Assembly (NCBI GenBank): GCA_964019425.1
Contig: OZ025805.1
Location: 468,501-532,500, forward strand
From: Flectonema sp. DT1601
Lineage: Eukaryota; Euglenozoa; Diplonemea; Diplonemida; Diplonemidae
Direction: 5' to 3'
DNA: 64,000 nucleotides
The notes beneath the pieces are model-generated. The model saw nothing but the letters and a program-made list of their open reading frames with translations, was not told the origin of the DNA and did not search any database. Every line of letters starts with the position of its first letter. The first letter of the stretch is position 1. Made by a program: the position numbers and the translations under genes. Positions 19,978 to 31,106 of this stretch are shown in pieces.

Positions 19978-21831
19978 TTTTTTTTTTTTTTTTTGTTTGT
20001 TTCCAACTTGTTCTCTCGAATGCCTAGCTGTTTAATACAGCGTGGGGGTTCCAAAGTGTTTGACTTTTTTTTTGTTGTTGTTTTATTTTTTTAGACAAAA
20101 TGAGTGTGATTATGTTTTTCTAAGTTGTTTGGGGTTGTTTCCCTTCGATTCAAGTGTGCAAGGTCCTTAAAGATTATTGCAAAAGAACTTATGAGATGTG
20201 GTCCTCTACGAACCAGAAATATTTCATTTTTGCAAAAAAAAAAAAAAGTAGTAGTTTTTCATTTCCTTTTTAATATTTTAAGTTTTGTAAAGAAAATACA
20301 AATTTTAAGCAGTAACGGGGCTACAGGGGCATGAGGGGCTCTCCGAACCCTATATTCGTTTTTAGCCTTCTTATCAAAGTTATTCCCGTCCCTGTTATTC
20401 TTTTTGTAACTACTTCCTCCTCTTTCAAGGGGAGCGACCCTGTTCTTGTTAGCGCTGTCTTCTTGTATAGCGTTAGGCTCATAAAAGTTATATTTCTTCT
20501 TCTTGTTTGTTTGTTTGTTTTTTTCATACTTTCTTATTGACATTTTGATACAAAGAGAATGGTATGTTAATAAATTTCAGGATTTGGAACTTCAGCCCTC
20601 CTTCCTCCTGTTGTTCTTTCGTATGTCTACCTATGTCGGTATATCTTTCGTTTTGGTATGATCCTTTTTTTTTTTTTTTTTTGGGAAATCTGAATGTCCC
20701 TCTTTGTTGGCAACGAGAACCTCGTACCAAGGCCCTGTTTGAATTTAAAAAAAAAAAAAAAAAAAGGTTGAGAATCATTTTTTTTGTCTTGTCAACCGTT
20801 TTTGTTGGGGTTCTTAGTAGTTAGAATCTATTCATTTCTTTTGTTATTTTTTTTTTTTTTAAAGACTTTTCCTCCTCCTCTTCTCTCTCTAATTCTTTTT
20901 AAAAAACTTGCGAGAAAAAAAAAAAAAAAAGGAAAAAAAATCCGAAAAAACCCAAACAAAAATCATACTTTCAACCAGCCTCCAAACCATCGATAAACTG
21001 CCAGCCCCACACAAGTTATTCTGTACTAAAAAACAGATGGAGAGTTGTGCTTCGGTTCCTAATATTCAAAGTTTTGCGGACTAACTTGATTTCGTGTGTC
21101 TTGTTGGATCACTTACGATGATGGTGATGGTGATGAGCTCCTCTTTCTCTTTGTGCTTGCCTGCTGAAAGCTTTTTTGCATCGCAAAGGTCGGTTTTTTT
21201 GGTTTGGATCGCTGGTAGAAAGTTTTTTTGAAATCTTACTTTGTGCGGGAATTAGGAATTTTTTTTTTTTTTTTTTTTTGGAAAAAAAATATAATAAAAA
21301 TGAAGATCAAAAAAAAAATAAAACCCGATTGCGCCCATTTTATTGCCCCTCCCAAAAAAAAAAAAAAATCGATCTTTGTGATTGCCTTTGTTCTTCATCT
21401 CCAGGTTTGCGGGTTTGGCGTTATTTTGTTGACTTTATGCCTCGTCCAATTTTTCTTTTCTTTTTAAACCATATCAGAAACGATTGATCAACAGAGTTTT
21501 TCGCCAGGTTTGCCATGCCTAATCACGTTCCTGACGCTTGTATTTTTTTTTTTTTTTTTTTTTTTTGCGAGTTTTTTTTTTCCCTTTTGTTTTCGTTGTT
21601 GTGACACACACTTTTGTCACGACATATATTTGCCAAAACCTCTCTTTTGCTTTAAAAGCAATAATAAAAGGACCGTAAACGACGTCCATTCATCAGTCGC
21701 AAGCCACCATCAGCTTTGCAACTTTTGAATTTCTCTTACGCCAGTTTTTAAAAAAAAAAAAAAAAAAAAAGAACTAACCTTTCAAATTAACTATTATTCT
21801 TCGGATCCTACTCGACCAATGTATAGCTATA

Positions 21832-21866
<35 letters not shown>

Positions 21867-22220
21867 CTTCTTAGTGTGTGTTGCCACCCAGAGTCTCTCC
21901 TTTTACAACAACGTGTTACTAAGTTTTTTTACAAAAGAGATAGCTTGTTGGATTATAATTTAGGATTTTTGAATAGCAAAAAAGACAAGGATTTCTTTTT
22001 TTTTTTTTTTTTTGAAAGAAATTAGAATGAAAAGATAAAAGGAGGAAAGTTTTAAAAAAAAAAAAAAAGGGGGGGGAAGTACGCGTGTAAGCCTTTTGTT
22101 TCTAAGCTCACGTCTGACTTGGTATCGGTAGAGGTTTGCACCGGTATTAATGAAAAGCTGAATAGGGATACATTTTTATTATTATTATTATTATTTATAA
22201 AACTACTACAGAATTCATTT
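19978..22220. other. Homopolymer-rich intergenic region
   Basis: Dozens of T and A runs of 10-27 bases. Frames here consist mostly of poly-F or poly-K and are not genes. A copy of ccgaaccctat...cgtttttag (20345) resembles part of the dispersed repeat family near 26.6 and 34.5 kb. No convincing gene or RNA seen. Confidence 0.6.
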
Positions 22221-22838
22221 ATGACGTTCATGGTGAAGGAAGGATCATGGAGAGAGTTTTTAATCCAAACAATATTGGGAGTTGTTATACTGGTGATGCT
22301 CGTGTTGGTGTTTGTCGTTCCTTTTGGAGAATGTGATGTCAGAACACAGCCGTTGAATGAAATTGAATCCGCCACCACTATTGACGTAACAGTCATCGAT
22401 TTAGAAAATAGTAAATGCAACAACAATGATACAGATAGTTTCCGAGCTGCGAAAGTATCAAATATGATGATGATAATAACTTGTGGAACTGTAGTACTTT
22501 CTAATGTTGTTTATTTCTTTTGGAATGTTAAGCCTGTTCGTTGGGTTGTTCGTTGTTCTCCATTTGCGTTCATTCCATTCTCTGGTCTTGAAATCGGATC
22601 GTTTATTTGGGCGAGAAATAACTACCAACGAATATCTGACAAGCCACTCGGGTCATCAATCTATATAGCTATAGTTGTTTCCTGTTTGTCATTCTTGTTG
22701 TCAATTTACACGGCGGTGTTGTTGGCTTTTTGTTTGCGTCCTAAATCTGTCGTTACAACTGCCACTGTTAACTTTAAGAGTGAATACTTGGCAAGGAAGT
22801 TCAGTGAACCGCTTGTCTCAGTTCCGTTGGCTAGTTAG
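22221..22838 (+). CDS. Four-helix membrane protein (claudin/PMP22-like topology)
   Basis: 205 residues from ATG 22221, which follows an acceptor-like taaaactactacag by nine bases. Four hydrophobic helices: about 12-33 (FLIQTILGVVILVMLVLVFVV), 82-102 (MMMIITCGTVVLSNVVYFFW), 110-130 (VVRCSPFAFIPFSGLEIGSF) and 148-175 (IYIAIVVSCLSFLLSIYTAVLLAF). The first extracellular loop is about 48 residues, and the C-terminal tail is short and basic/serine-rich. This tetraspan layout resembles the claudin/PMP22/amastin class, but I see no diagnostic signature, so function is unassigned. Confidence 0.65.
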   Translation: MTFMVKEGSWREFLIQTILGVVILVMLVLVFVVPFGECDVRTQPLNEIESATTIDVTVIDLENSKCNNNDTDSFRAAKVSNMMMIITCGTVVLSNVVYFFWNVKPVRWVVRCSPFAFIPFSGLEIGSFIWARNNYQRISDKPLGSSIYIAIVVSCLSFLLSIYTAVLLAFCLRPKSVVTTATVNFKSEYLARKFSEPLVSVPLAS

Positions 22839-23310
22839 GTTAACCGTCTTTGCTTTGGTTCTTTTAAATGAATTGTTTTATTTTATTTCTCCAGATATTT
22901 TTTGTTTTATTTTTTTTGTATATCGATAATCTCCCTCTTTTCGAACCCTTTTAAATATTTACACCCCCTCATGTGGCTCAGTAATTTGATGTTAATTTGT
23001 GTATTCTAACTTTTGTTGCTGTTTTTTTTACATTGTCAAAATTCCCCCGTTGTCATTTACTACGCTGACACTGACAGTCAAGATTGTCGGAGAATGCGGT
23101 ATCAAATTACTCCGTCGGCTTCAGTTTTAACATTTATTACTTATCTTTTTTTTTTGTTTTTGTAAGTTTTTCTGTGGTGTGAAGCTTTGCTTTTTTATGC
23201 TCACTAATCCGGAATGCAAATCCAAGTATGTAAAGGGGGAAAAAAAAGTATAAAATACGAATTTTTTAATAATATTTTCAATTCTTTACAGTAGGGGGAG
23301 GAGGAGGAGG
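22839..23310. other. Intergenic
   Basis: AT-rich; an acceptor-like ttttcaattctttacag lies just before a purine-rich leader and the next gene. Nothing else recognised. Confidence 0.5.
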
Positions 23311-24786
23311 ATGTACTCGAGGTACAAAATGGAACGAAATAACCGGCAGTTGGAAGAAGATGTTAACCACTTCGAGCAGCTCATGGATGATCTCAACAAT
23401 ACTATTGACAAGGCTCTATCTTGGCCTAAAATGACTGTTTCTGTGAGAGTATGCGTTTTCTTTTTTTTTTTTTTTTTGAACTATCAGAGAGTATCAAGTT
23501 AGCCAGTGCGACAGGATTCTGTCTGTGTTGGGAGTCAACCCAAATACTGGTATAACCATCAGCAGTTTGTACCTCCTTGTGGGTGTCGCACAAACAAACA
23601 AACAAACAAACAGACTTCCTGGAGAGACTACATTCCATTACATCCGAAGAAGACAAAGAGCAGGACAGCATTGTTCCCACGCAGTGTTTCCGTAGAGTAT
23701 CTTGACCCAATTGCGACGACCGTATGTTCTTTTTTGATGTTCATTCAAGTTTTTTTTAATTTAATGTTTATTATTTATTAACAATATAAACAGCTTGCTC
23801 ATCCCGAACAGATTTCTGATTTCACAGAAGTCACGCTTTCGAGTGAAAGGCTCTCAGAAGATGATAGATTGGGAAGCTCTGTGGAATCTACGACTAATAA
23901 ATTAAAAAATTCATCTCAGAATAGTGAGAGAGAGGATTATAAATCATTCAGTAGAAAGTCAAGTTTTGAAGGTTTTCAAGCAGTCATACCAGAGAGGAAA
24001 TCGAGTATGAGTAGACCAGTCGTTGTACCAAAGTATGGATCAAGAGTACCTTCAAGGTACGCAGATAACAGTAGGTCTGGTAATGTTTACACGAATAAGG
24101 TTAGTGGAGTCCCATCTACTAACGTTACTCGTCCATCTACGACAGCCTCAGGTAGATCAAAGACGACGTATAACTATCAGTCACGTTATACTTCAGTGGT
24201 TCCTGTTAGGCACACGGCAAAGTCAGCTGCTGCGGGTAGAATGAAAAACAACAATCAATCAGAAGCTTTTACAACTAAAAAATCAACTCCTCCCTCCCGA
24301 AACGGAAACGTCACGAAAATCAGAAACTCCGACAACACAATCCCGAAAGCGAACCTTCTCTCTGTTGATGACTTTGGAAACAGGGAGCGTTCTGCGTCAG
24401 CCTCGAGTAGTAAAACAGTTACTAAGTTAGCTGTGGGTAAGTCTTTAGTACCATCCAAGTCACCAATCAGATCTAAGTCGCCCATACGATCAAAGTCACC
24501 TCTCTGTAAATCACCAACTCGGTCGAAATCTCCCGTTTCTCCTGCAGTTCGCCAACGATGGCGCACACTTGACGAAGCGCGTAAGAAACGTCGACTCCAG
24601 AGAGAAGGTGTGTCTACCCAGGCAGGGTTGAGTAAGCTAGCTAATATTGAAAACTTAAAATATTGGGTTTCGGGTGCTGGGGAGGGAAGGAGGGTTCCGA
24701 GACAGACTGGCGACTTTCAGGGATCTCGTGCGGCAAGATTCAATAGTAGTCCCATCCCACCCTCTCTCAGGAAAGAACGACATTAA
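23311..24786 (+). CDS. Multi-exon basic Ser/Pro-rich protein, unknown function
   Basis: Best model has four exons: 23311-23448, 23492-23582, 23614-23696 and 23794-24786, giving about 434 residues. Donors are GTATGC, GTGTCG and GTATCT; acceptors end gagag, caaacag and ataaacag. Each junction keeps one coherent frame (…KMTVSVR / YQVSQCDRILSVLGV… / DFLERLHSITSEEDKEQ… / LAHPEQISDFTEV…), which supports the model. The introns would be only 43, 31 and 97 nt. The N-terminus (QLEEDVNHFEQLMDDLNNTIDKAL) is helical. The last exon is disordered, with a run of (R/K)SKSP(I/L/T) repeats (about residues 300-335) and Arg-rich stretches, possible kinase or microtubule-binding targets. No family recognised. Confidence 0.6.
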
Positions 24787-24874
24787 GTTTAACCTCTTGT
24801 AAGTAACTACGATTTTGCTACGATTGATTTTTTGAAATAAGGAGGGGGATTATATTTCCTTCTATTCAAAAAAG

Positions 24875-24925
<51 letters not shown>

Positions 24926-26117
24926 AATTTTTTGTTTATATTATTATGTACCCTTCAAAAAGTGGGGGGTCAGCTCGTTACGTATTTTAACAATTTTTTG
25001 ACTCATCTTTTTGTCAGCTTTCTTTTTTTTTTTTTTTTTTTTTTTAGTTTGTACCTAGTAGTGGTCCTACAAAAAAAAAAAAATCTATTTGTTTCGGTAG
25101 TAAGAGAAAGAGTGAATTTTTTTTTTTTTGTCATCGGTTTTTGCGAATAAAATGATGCAAAAAAAAAAAAAAAAAAAGAAATACTAATAATAAGGGTATA
25201 GCTATTAAGTAAAAAAAATAAAAAATAAAAAAAAATTATTACTTTTCACGTTTCTTCTTGTTTTATCTTTGTGAGTTCTAATTTTTTTTATATATATTTT
25301 TTTTAATTACTATTATTTGCCTATCTCATCCTATATACGATACGGAATGGTGTGCGATTTCGGCGTCGATTGCAATTTTTTTTTTTTTGGAAATTTTTTT
25401 TTGGAATTTTTTTTTGGAATGCATCGACGAAGTCGGAAGAAGAAAAAAAAAAAAAACTATTTCAGGTTAAGAACCATTTTATTTATTTATGGTCAAAAAA
25501 AATGCCCCTGTGGCCATCAATGGTCCTCCGATCACAAAATATAAGGCTTCATTTGAATAGTTTTTTTTTTTTTTTTTTTTTTTTTTTGTGCCCGAACGGT
25601 AAAGTTCTGTATTGGTGCACAATTGTGAAAGTCTTCGATCCTACGGGAAAGTTGCTATCCGAATGTTGTATTAATGCAGCGCTCCTCCTCCGCAATGCGC
25701 AACGAAACAGACAACAAAGTCTTAGTAAGGGAACACACTTTTTTTTTTTAAGTCTCTCTCTCTCTACTCCGCTGCATGATTGTACAATGAGACACTTAGA
25801 AAGAAGAAAAAGTTAGCGATTCTGTTCTTCTAGTTAAATCGAGAGTGCTAAACGTTAAAAAAAAAATTTAATTGTTTATTAATGCCCTTATTTTTCTTTG
25901 AGGATTGAATTTTTTTTTTTTTTTTTTTTTTATGCAACTACAGACTGCTATCGATGTATAGCTTTTTACTTTTTTTTTTTTTTTTTTTTGATCACAAAAA
26001 AAAAAAATGTGTGTGTTTTTTATGATTTCGCACACGACCCTCTCTCTTTTTCCTTTTTTTTTGAGTAGTTTCTTTTTTTTAAGGTATTTTCGGTACTGAT
26101 TACTTCGTTACTTTTTG

Positions 26118-26148
<31 letters not shown>

Positions 26149-26417
26149 TAATTCTGACATGAGTTAAAGGGTTTGTTTTGATTGACTGCAAGTTATCTTA
26201 TTTTTGTGTAACTTCACTCTCCCTTAACAGAGATTATTTTAAAAAGGCTGAGTTAAGCATCACCATGTATTTCTTAACAGATTGTTAATATGATACAAAA
26301 CAGTTGTGTTTTATAAATTCAAGCATTCAAACCCCCAACAGAACATATAATTTAAAGTAACTACATTTCAGTCCTGCTAACTGGAATGACTCAGTCTCAA
26401 CATTTGACTGACTTAGA

Positions 26418-26530
26418 GGTAAGGAGGCGTATATGGATTACTCTCGAAACCTAAATAGTTACTTTAAAAGGTTAAGTTAAGCATCACACCTAGTCACTGT
26501 ATCTAAAAACTAATGTTAAATTATCGTTAT
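26418..26530. repeat. Dispersed repeat family 2
   Basis: Contains ggattactctcgaaacctaa and atagttactttaaaagg, also at 5325-5375 and, more diverged, at 2195-2240; a trace at 46812 (gaatagaggtaaagagg) matches the 5' part. In two copies it continues into ttaaattatcgtt. Ends are not clear and no terminal repeats were seen. Confidence 0.6.
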
Positions 26531-26584
26531 GTTGTTTATGATACAACACAGTTGTAATTTTTACAAAAATCGAACATACATCCC

Positions 26585-26723
26585 CACATATGGGATTTTT
26601 TATCGATACCAAGTATTGATATTCTTATATTGCAACCAGGTTTGGCCGAACCCTATTCTCGTTTTAGTCAGTTTTAGCAAGTTGCTTTATATTTAATAAT
26701 AGTATCAAGTTACCCCCCAACAG
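26585..26723. repeat. Dispersed repeat family 1 (GATACC family)
   Basis: catatgggattttttatcga ... gccgaaccctattctcgttt ... gtatcaagttacccccc. Nearly the same sequence lies at 34451-34599, with diverged copies at 33001-33133, 5645-5765 and 47890-47965. It begins after a C run and ends in ccccccaacag. Confidence 0.7.
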
Positions 26724-26969
26724 GTTTTCGTATGGATGGCTTCTATGGAATGGCAACACAGATTAGTTGATTACGAACATTACCTTTTAGTCAAATTATT
26801 TTATAAATCGCTTCTCATATTCTGAATAGTTTCATTTTTTTTGTTAATTTAAGTCCCTTTTTCTCAACCCACCAGCCAAAAAAAAAAAAAAAAAAAAAAA
26901 AACACCGAGAAGACAAACAAAAAAAACAACCCAAGAGGTGAAAAAAAAAAAAGAAATAATAATAATAAA

Positions 26970-27311
26970 ATGGGAAACTGTAGTGGGAAGAAAGCTCAAA
27001 AACCAAAGGCGGAGAAACCAACAAAGCAAGAAAAAGTCCAACCGACACCAGTGACAGTCGAGGCTAAGAAAGTCTCTGAGAAACAAGCTGCAGCTGCAGC
27101 AGCAGCAGCAGATCAAAAAGAAGAAGCGTTACGGAGTACTCCAGTTGTGAAGGAGGAACCAAAGGAAGAAGAAAAACCTGCAACTGAAAAGCAAAATCAA
27201 CCAGAGCTTCATGAACTTCTAGCAATGGCAACTAATGCCGTGGTCAATATGGACAATCAGCATGAGTTAGAAAAAGCAGAGAGAGACACATACTACACAG
27301 AAAGAACATAG
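26970..27311 (+). CDS. Small N-acylated acidic/basic protein
   Basis: 113 residues starting MGNCSGKKAQKPK. Gly2 with an adjacent Cys4 and a basic stretch is the usual set-up for N-myristoylation plus palmitoylation, so membrane-surface attachment is likely. The centre is a charged low-complexity Lys/Glu/Ala region (EKQAAAAAAAADQKEE). The C-terminus (LHELLAMATNAVVNMDNQHELEKAERDTYYTERT) is a probable amphipathic helix. The codon pattern changes sharply from the poly(A) DNA around it, which supports coding. No family recognised. Confidence 0.6.
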   Translation: MGNCSGKKAQKPKAEKPTKQEKVQPTPVTVEAKKVSEKQAAAAAAAADQKEEALRSTPVVKEEPKEEEKPATEKQNQPELHELLAMATNAVVNMDNQHELEKAERDTYYTERT

Positions 27312-28983
27312 TTTTGCTGACAGTGTAGTCACAAACGAAAATTAGAGACTTTTTTATATTTTATTTTTTTATTTTTTTATATGCACCCAGAACATATATG
27401 GCCTGGAAGGCCGCCTACGAAGGTTGGGGGCAGCAGTTGTTCTTTATTGGTTTTTCACAGTTTTTTTTTTCTTTTTTTTTTTTTTTTTTTTCCGTACATT
27501 GTTCAATCACTTGTGCGAAAATAAAAAAATAAAAATAAAAGGTGAGGAAAGCGGAAAGGAAAAAGCGGTTCTACTTTTTCCTTTGTTTGTTTTTTTTTAA
27601 TTAGTTTCTTCTCCCTCAAGAACTCTAATTTAAAAAATTTAATTATACTTTTCCTTCTCAACAAGTTGTTTGTTCGCAACCAGGGGTACAAAATCCTAAT
27701 AAAGGAAAATAGGTTTGGTTACGCTGCACAACTTCTCCTCATCCCAATAATTTGTTTCTTGGGTGTACAAAAAAAAAAAAAAAGAGAACATCATCTCGCC
27801 TGTGAAAGCCTCACGGTTGTGGTAATGAATGAGCTTCTCCAGAGGCTTGATTCCAAAATGAATAAACTACTGCGCATTATATGTTTTTTTTTTTTTTTTT
27901 TTTATTTATTATTATTATTGAGCCTCGTCTTTTGAGTGTTTCTTTACTATCAATTGTGTAACAAAAAAAAAATATAAAAAAAAAAAAAATGTTTTTCTGC
28001 ACAATATGAAAAAAAAAAAAAAAAAAAAAGAAAAAAGGAAAACAAAAAAAATCGAAGAGGCATGCAGCGGTGATGATAGTTTTTTTTTTTTCTTTTCTAT
28101 TTTTTTCGGCTATGCCGAATGCTTTCTTCTTAGCTGAAGGCAAGAGGTGACAAAGTCTGTTCTGCATTTCATTTTATTTCTTTGTAAGATTGCGAAGGAG
28201 ATTTGGGAGGGGGGGGGGATGGGAAAAGGAGGTGGGGAGGGAGGGGGAAATTCAACTATTCACTAAATAATAATACAACTTAATGTAGGGATGTCATCAT
28301 ATTGTTTTTGTGTTACAGTAAAAAAAAAAAAGGGAAGACGATGTTGAAAATGAGAATAAACAAAGTACTCTGCCGCAGACTAAAGACAGACTTCTTGGGA
28401 GAGTTACGTGTCTTTTGAGGATCTCGTTTATTCTGAACGCATTTTCTTTTTTCCACGTCATTCATCGTTGTTTCGATTCAAAAAAAAATTGTATTAAAAA
28501 AAAAAAATAAATAAATAATAAAAAAAAAACAATACTTCGATTCCTGTTTTTTGTTTTTTTTTTTTTTTTGTCCCCCTGTTTTTCCCAGCACCACCTCCCG
28601 AGGTTTGCGATTTTATTTTCGGTCTTCTACTACCTTTTTTTTTTTTTTTGTTTTTTCCAACTTTTTCTCAAAACCCACCTCTTCTCCCCAACTACCCCTT
28701 TTTTTTGGGTACTATGCTTTCAAAGCACTCTCTACCCACTGAACACCCTTCACTTTTTTGTGTGACAATTGCTGTCAAAAGTATTGTGGTTATTTTGTGA
28801 TTCGTTACTTTTTACATTTCATGCAGGTATCAGATGTTGATTAAAAAGTGTTTTGAAAGGAAGAGTCGTTATATTACCCTTAAGCAACAGAATGTATCGA
28901 TGACTGGTGCTCTTTGGAAGGTATTGTGACGTCGGTTTTGGAAACAAGTAATTCATTGTAAAACAGTATTCATCTCCCTTTAC
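27312..28983. other. Homopolymer-rich intergenic region
   Basis: Many T/A runs and a G-rich stretch at 28205-28250. 27660-27780 (gcaaccagg, aaatcctaataaaggaaa) recurs at 47560-47640, so it is a dispersed repeat. 28790-28960 is ordinary-complexity AT-rich sequence without a clear frame. Confidence 0.55.
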
Positions 28984-29165
28984 AGGAATCTAACAACATG
29001 TCGCATTCTTCGTAGTATTCGATACCCAGACATGATTCAATGTAGGGATCGTATTTATATAATTGTTGCCGCCTGGCGTTTGGAACACAACATCCACACA
29101 TTCTTTACACAGCAGCCATATATTAACACCCCACAGCAAATAGTATTTCAAAAAACTAACAAACA
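28984..29165 (+). promoter_or_regulatory. Conserved upstream region of Ubl-LRR gene
   Basis: Near-identical copy of 11039-11221, ending at the ATG 29166. Same candidate acceptor (ccccacag) and AT-rich stretch. Confidence 0.5.
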
Positions 29166-31106
29166 ATGCAAATTTTTGTGACGTGTCCTGATTGGGGACT
29201 CCCCGCAGTGACAGTGACGGCTGGTGCTGATTCAGTTGTGAGCGACGTGTTGACGGCGGCGGCTGGGGAGTGGGATGTGGATCCGGAGGAAGTTGAACTC
29301 TCGTTTGCTGGTGATACCCTTTGCGAAACTGATCGGCTGGCAGATCATGGAGTGGTTGCAAACAGCGAGTTTGAAATGTGGAAGAAGCAGTTTAGGATAT
29401 TCGGTAAATGCTGGTTTGTTGATGATGCAAAACGGGAGAAGCTGCTTCTTTGGATGAGAGACCATATTACGGAGTACTTATGTCTGGACACTCCGACATT
29501 CACAGAAGATGGTTGCCTCACTGTTGACCGTGACCTGCTTCCTTCAGATGCCAAACAGGTTGCTTTCCGCAATTCAAATTCCAACAGCACAGCCATGTCA
29601 TCAGTTACCACTATCGGAGATAAGTTCTTATATGGCTGTTCCCAAATCACTTGGGTAACGAAACTCGGACAGCGCGCCTCCTCGTGGTGTTGCCTGGATG
29701 CACCTTGTGTGTAACTAGAGTGCTGACGTATTGTTGTTGCTGTGTATTCTTTCACCCCCGTTTTATTTTCCGGTAGCCTAACCTTTAAAAAAAAAGGACA
29801 ACATAGCAGAAGGTCAGGTGATCCGGCCCGGGATACTCAGGCACCCAGAGCTCACAGGGGCCACCGGGTTTTTATTTTTTCCTTAGTGGCATGATTTCCC
29901 TTTACCCCCATTTCCTTCAAACTTCCCCCGTTTAGTCTTTTCACGCATGGGGGGATTATAAGTTCAGGTCGCCTGAAATGTATTAACAGTATCAGCCCCG
30001 CGAGTTACTCGGGGAGCTCCCATGCAATGTGTGGAGAAAGAGGCCATCCCTCCCCCTACCTCTCTGCTTTACTACGTCGTTTTTTGTGTGTGGCATTTCT
30101 TTTCTTATATTCTTTTCTTTTCAATCTTGTTCCTTCACACGCAGTTGTTCGAGCGGTTGTGAACCACCTTGGGTCTCTTACGGTCTCCAAGCTACTGTTG
30201 TGCGAAGAAACAAATCTGTTGGTGCGGTGGCCTTCCGACGCCACCTGGACCGCAACTCGTTCACAGTGCCCTACCCGGTTCTCCACCGGACCGCCTGAGC
30301 GACGGGATCCATGGGATTCAAACCCCTAAACACTGGTTAATTTTGGCTGTTCCCAAATCACTTCTCTTGACCTTTCCAGTCTTCATAGTGTCACAACTAT
30401 TGGATATGAATTCTTGTATTTCTCACGACTCACTTCTGTTGACCTTTCTAGTCTTCGTAGTGTAACATCCATTGGTTGTAGTTTCTTGTCCTATTCCAAA
30501 ATCACTTCTCTTGACCTTTCAGGTCTAAGTAGTGTCACAAGTATTGGTGGTAGTTTCTTGTCAAACTGTAAACAAATTACTTCTCTTGACCTTTCAGGTC
30601 TTGGTAGTGTCATCACTATTGGAGATAGATTCTTGAGTTACTGTTCAGGAATCACTTCTGTGAACTTCTCCGGTCTTAGTAATGTCACCACTTTTGGCAA
30701 CTGGTTCATGTATTCCTGTTCAGGAATCACTACCCTTGACCTTGCAGGTCTTAGTAGTGTCACCAGTATTGGATTTTTGTTCTTGGAATCCTGTTTGCGT
30801 ATCACTTCTCTTGACCTTTCAGGTCTTAGCAGCATCACCACTATTGGGAGTTGTTTCTTGTCTTCCTGTTCGCGACTCACTTCTGTGAACTTCTCAGCTC
30901 TTAGTAATGTCACCACTATTGGGAGATGTTTCATGTCTTCCTGTTCAGGAATCACTACTCTTGACCTTTCAGATCTAAGTAGTGTCACCACTATTGGTGA
31001 TTGCTTTCTCAGTAAATGCTACTCTCTCACATCTGTGCAGCTGCCTGAAAGTAATAGCGCTCTCTTTGAGAAGTCTGTGAAAGCAGCGATTGATCATTCA
31101 GGATAA
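29166..31106 (+). pseudogene. Ubl-LRR family gene split by one short-retroelement insertion
   Basis: 29166-29652 encodes the ubiquitin-like domain (MQIFVTCPDWG), linker and first LRR. The element occupies 29653-30343. 30344-31106 encodes about ten LRRs and the standard cap (KSVKAAIDHSG). The frame before the element runs into it and stops at 29714, leaving a 182-residue Ubl-linker product. Everything outside the element keeps one frame. The 3' half is nearly identical to the 3' part of the gene at 9060-10367, the 5' half to the gene at 11222, so this copy is a mosaic of duplications. Confidence 0.85.
29653..30343 (+). mobile_element. Short non-autonomous retroelement, copy 4, full length
   Basis: 691 bp with the same ends as copy 2. 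Flanking 20-mers are identical: tggctgttcccaaatcactt at 29633-29652 and 30344-30363. The tail has only four Ts. It lies at the same place in the gene as copy 2, either by duplication of an inserted gene or by independent insertion into the same site; the LRR sequences downstream of the two copies differ. Confidence 0.88.

Larger units (their letters stand above)
24787..26969. other. Homopolymer-rich intergenic region with dispersed repeats
   Basis: 24880-24924 is a 40+ T run; many others follow. 25415-25560 (gcatcgacgaagtcggaaga, actatttcaggttaagaacc) is related to 45530-45660. 26235-26300 and 26418-26530 carry the actctcgaaacctaaatagt repeat. 26585-26723 carries the tgggatttt...atcgatacc repeat. 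No gene seen. Confidence 0.6.
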
